A DNA stretch of 38,066 nt, from assembly GCA_024281695.1 (NCBI GenBank), contig JAMXAE010000008.1, positions 1 to 38,066 of the forward strand, written 5' to 3'. Shown piece after piece: positions 30,378-38,066 of the stretch. The translations under genes and the position numbers were made by a program. A model generated the notes under the pieces. The model was not told the origin of the DNA and did not search any database. It saw only the letters and a list, made by a program, of their open reading frames with translations. This DNA comes from Nitrosomonas sp. (GTDB taxonomy: Bacteria > Pseudomonadota > Gammaproteobacteria > Burkholderiales > Nitrosomonadaceae). Position 1 is the stretch's first letter. The number at the start of each line of letters is the position of its first letter.

Positions 30378-31778
30378 ATGGAGAAAAACTCATCAGTGGA
30401 AAACAATAAAAAAACCTGGTCAGGGCGTTTTAATGAACCGGTCTCAGAGCTCGTCGAGCGCTATACCGCTTCCATTGGTTTTGATCAGCGCTTAGCCGAA
30501 TATGATATCCAAGGATCATTGGCGCATGCGCAGATGCTTGCAGCGCAAGGAATCATCAGCAATGGGGACTGGATCGCTATTGAACAAGGCTTGCATCAAA
30601 TTCGTGATGAAATTCGTAACCATCAGTTTATTTGGTCACAAGCATTGGAAGATGTCCATTTAAATATCGAGAAGCGCTTGACCACCTTAGTCGGTGATGC
30701 AGGCAAACGTTTGCATACTGCTCGTTCACGCAATGATCAGGTAGCTACCGATATTCGCTTATTTTTACGTGCCTCAATAGATGAAATCATCGCTCTGATC
30801 AAAGCCATGCAAAGCGCTTTGCTTGATCTGGCGGAACAACATATTCATACCGTCATGCCTGGTTTCACACACTTACAGGTCGCACAACCGATTTCATTTG
30901 GTCACCATCTGATGGCTTATTTTGAAATGTTAAAACGCGATATTGGGCGTCTTATCGATTGTAGAAAGCGAGTGAATCAATTGCCACTGGGAGCCGCTGC
31001 GCTGGCAGGTACTAGTTATCCAATTAAGCGTGAACTGGTGGCAGAATTGCTGGGTTTTGAAAGCGTGTGCGAAAACTCGCTGGATGCCGTTTCGGATCGG
31101 GATTTCGCCATTGAATTCAGTGCTTGTGCAGCGCTTATCATGACGCATTTATCCCGCATGTCGGAAGAATTTATTTTATGGATGAACCCATCTTTTGGTT
31201 TCATTCAATTGGCTGATCGATTCTGCACCGGTTCTTCCATTATGCCACAAAAGAAAAACCCCGATGTACCGGAGTTAGTGCGTGGTAAAACGGGTCGTAT
31301 CAATGGTCATCTGGTAGCTCTGCTTACTCTAATGAAAGCACAGCCACTGGCTTATAATAAAGATAATCAGGAAGATAAAGAACCCCTCTTCGATACGGTC
31401 GATACCTTAATGGACACTTTGCGAATTTATGCCGACATGCTCACAGGTGTTCGCGTCAACTCGAAAATGATGCGCCAATCTGCTTTGCGCGGTTATGCGA
31501 CTGCCACCGATCTAGCAGATTATCTGACCAAAAAAGGCATTCCTTTCCGCGATGCTCATGAAATTGTGGCAAGAACAGTGCAATTTTCTGAACAAAAAGG
31601 CTGCGATCTCAGTCAACTCGAATTAAGTGAATTAAAAACGTTTTCTGCTCAGATTGAAGCGGATATTTTTGCTGTATTAACCCTGGAAGGCTCGATGCAA
31701 AGCCGCAGGCATACCGGAGGAACTGCGCCTGAGCAAGTACAAGCAGCTATTCATCAAGCCAGAAAGTGGTTGTCTTGA
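30378..31778 (+). CDS. argH: argininosuccinate lyase
   Basis: ArgH splits argininosuccinate into arginine and fumarate, the last step of arginine synthesis. The 466-residue protein carries the fumarase/lyase signature [11 protein letters not shown] (285-295), which includes the catalytic serine loop, and [15 protein letters not shown] and [11 protein letters not shown]. The reading starts at ATG 30378; GTG 30396 is an alternative with GGAG upstream of it. A TATAGC element 7 bases before the ATG leaves almost no room for a leader. The gene is followed after 35 bases by a fructosamine-kinase-like gene. Confidence 0.97.
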   Translation: MEKNSSVENNKKTWSGRFNEPVSELVERYTASIGFDQRLAEYDIQGSLAHAQMLAAQGIISNGDWIAIEQGLHQIRDEIRNHQFIWSQALEDVHLNIEKRLTTLVGDAGKRLHTARSRNDQVATDIRLFLRASIDEIIALIKAMQSALLDLAEQHIHTVMPGFTHLQVAQPISFGHHLMAYFEMLKRDIGRLIDCRKRVNQLPLGAAALAGTSYPIKRELVAELLGFESVCENSLDAVSDRDFAIEFSACAALIMTHLSRMSEEFILWMNPSFGFIQLADRFCTGSSIMPQKKNPDVPELVRGKTGRINGHLVALLTLMKAQPLAYNKDNQEDKEPLFDTVDTLMDTLRIYADMLTGVRVNSKMMRQSALRGYATATDLADYLTKKGIPFRDAHEIVARTVQFSEQKGCDLSQLELSELKTFSAQIEADIFAVLTLEGSMQSRRHTGGTAPEQVQAAIHQARKWLS

Positions 31779-31813
31779 ATAAACCTGAAGTAGTTTTTCA
31801 TTAAATTTAAAAC

Positions 31814-32698
31814 ATGCATCCATGGCATGAAATCGGCCTACAAATTTTTGCTGCCACGAACAATCCCTTCAAAGTAACAACGGCAGATAAGATTAGTGGC
31901 GGTTGTATCAATCAAGCCTATCGTATTGTGGATGGCGCCCAACGCTATTTTGTCAAGTTAAATACTGCTGATAGTTTCTCTATGTTTGAAGCTGAAGCTG
32001 CCGGTTTGATGGAAATTCATCAATCACATACTTTACGTGTTCCATTACCTGTTTGTTGTGGACAAAATAATCGCTATGCATGGCTAGTTCTGGAATATTT
32101 GGATATCAATCGTAGCATCTGCGGCAATGCCGCAGATTTCGGTATTCAGTTGGCCGCCATGCATCGCGTTGTATCTAAGCAATTTGGATGGATCCGCAAT
32201 AATACAATTGGACAAACACCGCAAGTAAACACCTTGTCTGCGAATTGGGTCAATTTCTGGCGCACTTATCGCTTAGGTTATCAGTTGGATCTAGCCAAAG
32301 CCAATGGATATCGCGGGAAACTGCAAAAAATGGGGGAGCAACTATTACTCGATCTGGATCCATTCTTCTCGGGAAGTGTATTTACTCCCTCGCTGTTGCA
32401 TGGCGATCTGTGGAGTGGCAATTATTCTTATGACTCAAGCAGGAATCCGGTTTTATTTGATCCGGCAGTCTATTATGGTGATCGTGAAACCGATATTGCC
32501 ATGACTGAACTTTTTGGTGGATTCCCAGCTAATTTTTATTCTGCTTATCGACATGATTATCCATTGGATTCCGGGTATAATTTACGTAAGGTACTTTATA
32601 ATCTCTATCATATACTTAATCATCTGAATCTTTTTGGTAGTGATTATCAGCATCAAGCCGAACAAATGATGAATAAACTACTTGCTGAAATTCGCTAA
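31814..32698 (+). CDS. fructosamine kinase family protein
   Basis: A 294-residue protein of the fructosamine/ketosamine-3-kinase family (E. coli YniA type), in the protein-kinase-like/APH fold. The nucleotide-binding start is KISGGCINQAYRI (about 26-38) with the lysine in FVKLN. The catalytic loop HGDLWSGN (196-203) and the metal-binding DPAVYYGDRETDIAM (216-230) are intact, so the enzyme should be active. Relatives phosphorylate Amadori products, which leads to protein deglycation. The gene fits tightly between argH (35 bases) and pyrG (84 bases). No ribosome site stands out at ATG 31814. The natural substrate is unknown. Confidence 0.88.
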   Translation: MHPWHEIGLQIFAATNNPFKVTTADKISGGCINQAYRIVDGAQRYFVKLNTADSFSMFEAEAAGLMEIHQSHTLRVPLPVCCGQNNRYAWLVLEYLDINRSICGNAADFGIQLAAMHRVVSKQFGWIRNNTIGQTPQVNTLSANWVNFWRTYRLGYQLDLAKANGYRGKLQKMGEQLLLDLDPFFSGSVFTPSLLHGDLWSGNYSYDSSRNPVLFDPAVYYGDRETDIAMTELFGGFPANFYSAYRHDYPLDSGYNLRKVLYNLYHILNHLNLFGSDYQHQAEQMMNKLLAEIR

Positions 32699-32770
32699 CA
32701 AACGCTGGATAACATCATCCGATCAAATGCTATATCAAAACCATCTCATTGTTCTTATAGATCATTCTAG

Positions 32771-34462
<1,692 letters not shown>

Positions 34463-34552
34463 AATCTTTTTAGACTCAGCTCATGTAATCAAGATTGGGA
34501 ATAAAATAAATTTATAGAGTGCAACACATATCAGAATAACGCTAACTAATAA

Positions 34553-35856
<1,304 letters not shown>

Positions 35857-35857
<1 letters not shown>

Positions 35858-36132
35858 TGAAACTTTTAGCCTTTATATTACTTCTGCTAATTGCCATAAT
35901 GCAATATCCACTATGGTTTGGGAAAGCAAGTTGGGGAAAAGTATGGCAGGTAGACCAGGATGTTGTTACTGCACGTAAAAATAATCTAAACCTTCAAAAA
36001 CGTAACAATATGCTTGAAGCAGAAGTAAATGATCTAAAGCAAGGTCTTGAAGCCATTGAAGAGCGTGCTCGCAGTGATCTAGGCATGACTAAACAAGATG
36101 AAATATTATTTCAGATTGTTAAAAGTAGATAA
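35857..36132 (+). CDS. ftsB: cell division protein FtsB
   Basis: FtsB bridges FtsL and FtsQ in the divisome. The 91-residue bitopic protein has one membrane helix at about 3-20, a coiled coil at about 35-70 with leucine/asparagine-rich heptads (NNLNLQKRNNMLEAEVNDLKQ, in part), and the conserved C-terminal part IEERARSDLGMTKQDEI. The ATG shares a base with the eno stop, so translation is coupled. No strong terminator is visible in the 126-base convergent gap that follows. Confidence 0.95.
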
Positions 36133-36258
36133 TCTGAAGTTTTCCCTTCCACTTAATGTTATTCCAGTCGATCAGATCCATATCGCTAATCTGTACATAT
36201 AAAGTAGTTAATTAGGAACCCTTGCTTATTATTCTTGATAATTAAGTCACTGGGAAGA

Positions 36259-36816
36259 TTATCGTGGAGGCGGTGGCGGTGGATTGCCAGGCGGTGGAGG
36301 AGGAATAAAGGTTGAGGGTAACGGCATTGAGCCTCTACGACTATTATTACCATTGGCACCATTATTACTGGGAGGGATGTTAGTGATTCTGCCATCGATT
36401 GGAACGCGATGTCCCTTAGCATACATACACTGAATATAACTGATGTCATAGCGCTGTTGATTGGCATAACCCGAGGTTGTGGCAGTACTCGATCCTACTA
36501 GCCCCCCCATCAGAAGGCCGGTGCCAGCACCGATAGCAGCACCATGACCACCGCCTAAAGCAGCGCCCGCTGCGGCACCAAGCCCAGCTCCAATGACTGC
36601 ACTTTCTAGCCCGCTGGCTCGTGATGCCTGCCGAGGAGTATTGCCACCAACTTGTTTATAGGCATACTGCCTACATTCATGTTCATCAGAGCGAAACTGC
36701 TCAAAACCCTTGCCAGAGCCAGGTAGCGTCATAACGCTCGGACCTGTAGGTATATGTACGCAAGCACTTAGCAGGCAAACAGTCAGTAGAATAAATGAAT
36801 TTCTTATGGCTAACAT
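36259..36816 (-). CDS. glycine-zipper lipoprotein with polyproline tail
   Basis: A 185-residue protein of unknown function. A signal peptide ends in the lipobox LSAC, with lipidation expected at C19. The central segment, about 74-108, is a glycine zipper (VIGAGLGAAAGAALGGG and GAAIGAGTGLLMGGLVG), a membrane-inserting pattern seen in many small outer-membrane lipoproteins. Two cysteines (C48, C130) flank it and could form a disulfide. The last 20 residues are PPPPPGNPPPPPP-type polyproline, which is unusual. It starts 17 bases after the gene at 36833-37252 on the same strand, so the two are probably one transcript. Confidence 0.8.
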   Translation of the reverse strand: MLAIRNSFILLTVCLLSACVHIPTGPSVMTLPGSGKGFEQFRSDEHECRQYAYKQVGGNTPRQASRASGLESAVIGAGLGAAAGAALGGGHGAAIGAGTGLLMGGLVGSSTATTSGYANQQRYDISYIQCMYAKGHRVPIDGRITNIPPSNNGANGNNSRRGSMPLPSTFIPPPPPGNPPPPPPR

Positions 36817-36832
36817 GTTTTACCTCTTAGTA

Positions 36833-37252
36833 TTATTGTGCAGGTGGCTCAGGAGCAACCTGTAGCCAGCCACCTGGGCAAGTCTTGATATAAGGATAGT
36901 AACCTTCTGGATTCTGACAATAGTGCCAATAATTGACTTGCGGTTGAACAGGCTTCGATTGTTCTTGCTGAATATAGATGGGTGGTGTTACGGGTACGAC
37001 TACTGTTGGTGGGTAGCTATAAAGCGGCGCATTAAAAAATGGACCGGGGTAACCATAAGAACGATATCCGTAGAAATTAGGCCCATAGAAACCGGAGCCA
37101 TAGAAGCCAGGGTTACTATAATATCCCCCCACACTTATACCTAAATTTAGGTGACTATGTCTGTGACCATATCCCCCACGAGCCCAAGTTGCACCGCTCG
37201 ATGCAAATGCAAGTAGAGCAATTATCAAACATATCCATCTGAGATTTGTCAT
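36833..37252 (-). CDS. secreted GY-rich small protein
   Basis: A 139-residue hypothetical protein. I chose the ATG at 37252 because GGAG lies six bases before it and a -10 box lies just upstream; an ATG at 37270 would start at the transcription start itself. The signal peptide spans about 1-24, with likely cleavage near ATWA. The mature part is rich in glycine, tyrosine, phenylalanine and proline (for example NPGFYGSGFYGPNFYGY). It ends in the segment YWHYCQNPEGYYPYIKTCPG, with two cysteines. This C-terminal motif recurs in small secreted proteins of betaproteobacteria, function unknown. First gene of a pair with the glycine-zipper lipoprotein. Confidence 0.78.
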   Translation of the reverse strand: MTNLRWICLIIALLAFASSGATWARGGYGHRHSHLNLGISVGGYYSNPGFYGSGFYGPNFYGYRSYGYPGPFFNAPLYSYPPTVVVPVTPPIYIQQEQSKPVQPQVNYWHYCQNPEGYYPYIKTCPGGWLQVAPEPPAQ

Positions 37253-37275
37253 ATGAACTCCATTTTGCATCGCGT

Positions 37276-37304
37276 ATTATATGATCTAATTTTTGATTCA
37301 TTCG
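37276..37304 (-). promoter_or_regulatory. possible promoter of the envelope gene pair
   Basis: On the minus strand a perfect -10 box TATAAT (37276-37281) lies 23 bases before the chosen start codon. It predicts a transcript start near 37269 and a short leader containing GGAG. The -35 region around 37298-37304 is a poor match, so an activator or another sigma factor may be needed, or the box is chance. Confidence 0.35.
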
Positions 37305-37483
37305 AAAGACAGCACCAGAACCCAATTCATCCATGTTTTATGACTACTATAATGCTGATTTTCTAAGTTGACATGATTTAAACTTTGCACGTCATATATC
37401 ATTATATTTTTCTAATGCTGAATGAGAGCTGAATACTCAATATCTCTAAGTTCTCTTTCTTCCAATAGGTGGGTAGTTTTATG

Positions 37484-37660
37484 CTATCTATTTTCCTTTT
37501 GTTGAGTAATTAGTCTTTTCCTGCAAAATTTACACGGCCATGCCAATATAAGGTCTTTTGCGTAAAAGCCACTGATCAGTTGAAGCAATGCAAGTCGCAA
37601 TAAAGTATTCCTTATGAGACCTAAACGGCGTATTTTTTTCATCAGCCAGCGCAAATTATA
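37484..37660 (-). pseudogene. possible gene remnant, open frame without a start
   Basis: On the minus strand an open frame of nearly 60 codons ends at TAG (37484-37486). It reads LYNLRWLMKKIRRLGLIRN and then LLRLALLQLISGFYAKD. It runs up to, and in frame into, the IS5-like terminal sequence at 37661. No proper start for a gene is seen. The basic and hydrophobic composition could be the C-terminal end of a gene cut by an insertion sequence, or chance. I cannot assign a family. Confidence 0.25.
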
Positions 37661-37675
37661 GAGACCTTTGCAAAA
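37661..37675. mobile_element. IS5-like terminal inverted repeat (one end)
   Basis: GAGACCTTTGCAAAA resembles, from memory, the terminal repeats of IS5-family elements common in Neisseria and Nitrosomonas. The element would extend to the right of 37661. No matching opposite end and no full transposase is seen before the IS3-type sequences at 37828, so it would be a truncated end. The 37271-37827 stretch otherwise contains no intact gene. Confidence 0.35.
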
Positions 37676-37827
37676 CCACGAAAATTATTTATTTCACTGT
37701 AATTTGCGATTTAATGGTTAGTAGTCGAGATTTTTTAAGCCAATTTCCCGTGAATAGCTAATCCTCCCAAGAATTAAACGAGCAAAGCAGTAGAATTTTC
37801 TATCTTAGACGAAGAGGAATTTTACAG

Positions 37828-37869
37828 ATGAAGAAGCAGCGATTTACGGAAAGCCAGATCATGCGGATA
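37828..37869 (+). pseudogene. truncated IS3-family transposase OrfA (start only)
   Basis: After a good ribosome site (GAGG about 11 bases before the ATG) the frame reads MKKQRFTESQIMRI. This matches the usual opening of IS3-family (IS407-like) OrfA proteins, where a helix-turn-helix of about 80 further residues should follow. After 37869 the frame continues to 38022 but no longer resembles OrfA. I read this as the 5' stub of one insertion sequence interrupted near 37870-37890 by another. Confidence 0.55.
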
Positions 37870-37948
37870 GAAGTGGCGTCGCAAATTTGTACATTCGGAT
37901 ATGCTCAATCTAAATTTGTGAAGTTTGAGGCGAAAGAGGATCGAGAGT

Positions 37949-38066
37949 ATGAGAAGGACGAGAAGGGATCACGCAGGGGGATTCAAAGCCAAGGTGGCAA
38001 TATCTTCGATCCAGGGAGATAAGACACTGGCTGAGTTAGCTGAACAATTTGATGTACATCCGAGCC
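37949..38066 (+). CDS. IS3-family transposase OrfA, N-terminal part (runs off the window)
   Basis: The frame starting at ATG 37949 reads MRRTRRDHAGGFKAKVA and continues GDKTLAELAEQFDVHPS to the window end. This is the N-terminal helix-turn-helix of an IS3-group OrfA, which binds the element ends and produces the transposase with OrfB by frameshifting. It uses a different frame and a different OrfA type from the stub at 37828. TGTACATTCGG at 37888, about 61 bases before the ATG, could be the left end of this element, since IS3 elements begin with TG. The rest of the gene is outside the window. Confidence 0.8.
   Translation, partial: MRRTRRDHAGGFKAKVAISSIQGDKTLAELAEQFDVHPS

Overview
This is a compact, AT-leaning chromosomal segment (roughly low-40s % GC by eye) made almost entirely of housekeeping genes. 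Gene content, protein sequence style and synteny point to a betaproteobacterium of the Nitrosomonas type: leuC-leuD-leuB-asd-fimV-truA-trpF-trpB-trpA-accD, then ndk-rlmN-pilF-rodZ-ispG-hisS-yfgM-bamB-der, and later argH, pyrG-eno-ftsB. The genus is an inference from gene order and protein sequence; no database search was possible.

Layout. 1-73 is a minus-strand tRNA-Gly(GCC) with a near-consensus promoter at 122-149. 381-1526 is an MFS permease. 1607-13256 is one long co-directional run: leucine synthesis (leuCDB), aspartate-semialdehyde dehydrogenase, the polar/pilus assembly protein FimV, TruA, the trpFBA block and accD. 13405-14229 is a DUF3025 protein, followed by a likely terminator. 14440-23996 is a second run: ndk, rlmN, pilF, rodZ-like, ispG, hisS, yfgM, bamB and der, with many 1-4 base overlaps that suggest translational coupling. 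A gene-free gap of about 430 bp follows. The minus strand then carries ridA-recG-bestrophin (27922 down to 24426), divergent from murA. murA converges on an orphan membrane-anchored protein (29445-30053, minus) across a bidirectional hairpin terminator. The plus strand then carries argH, a fructosamine-kinase-family gene, pyrG, eno and ftsB.

The last 2 kb is accessory. It holds a minus-strand pair of envelope genes (a GY-rich secreted protein and a glycine-zipper lipoprotein with a polyproline tail). Next comes a gene-poor stretch with an IS5-like terminal sequence, then the broken start of one IS3-family OrfA, and finally the start of a second, different IS3-family OrfA that runs off the window.

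The genes cover amino-acid synthesis (Leu, Trp, Arg, aspartate-family precursors), nucleotide supply (ndk, pyrG), envelope and division functions (murA, accD, bamB, ftsB, rodZ), type IV pilus assembly (fimV, pilF), isoprenoid precursors (ispG), translation (tRNA-Gly, hisS, truA, rlmN, der) and repair (recG). I found no convincing previously undescribed multi-gene system, no CRISPR array and no defence island. The best second-look items are the nested insertion-sequence debris at the right edge, the unknown envelope gene pair beside it, the orphan sensor-like membrane protein, and unusual low-complexity regions in FimV and the RodZ-like protein.
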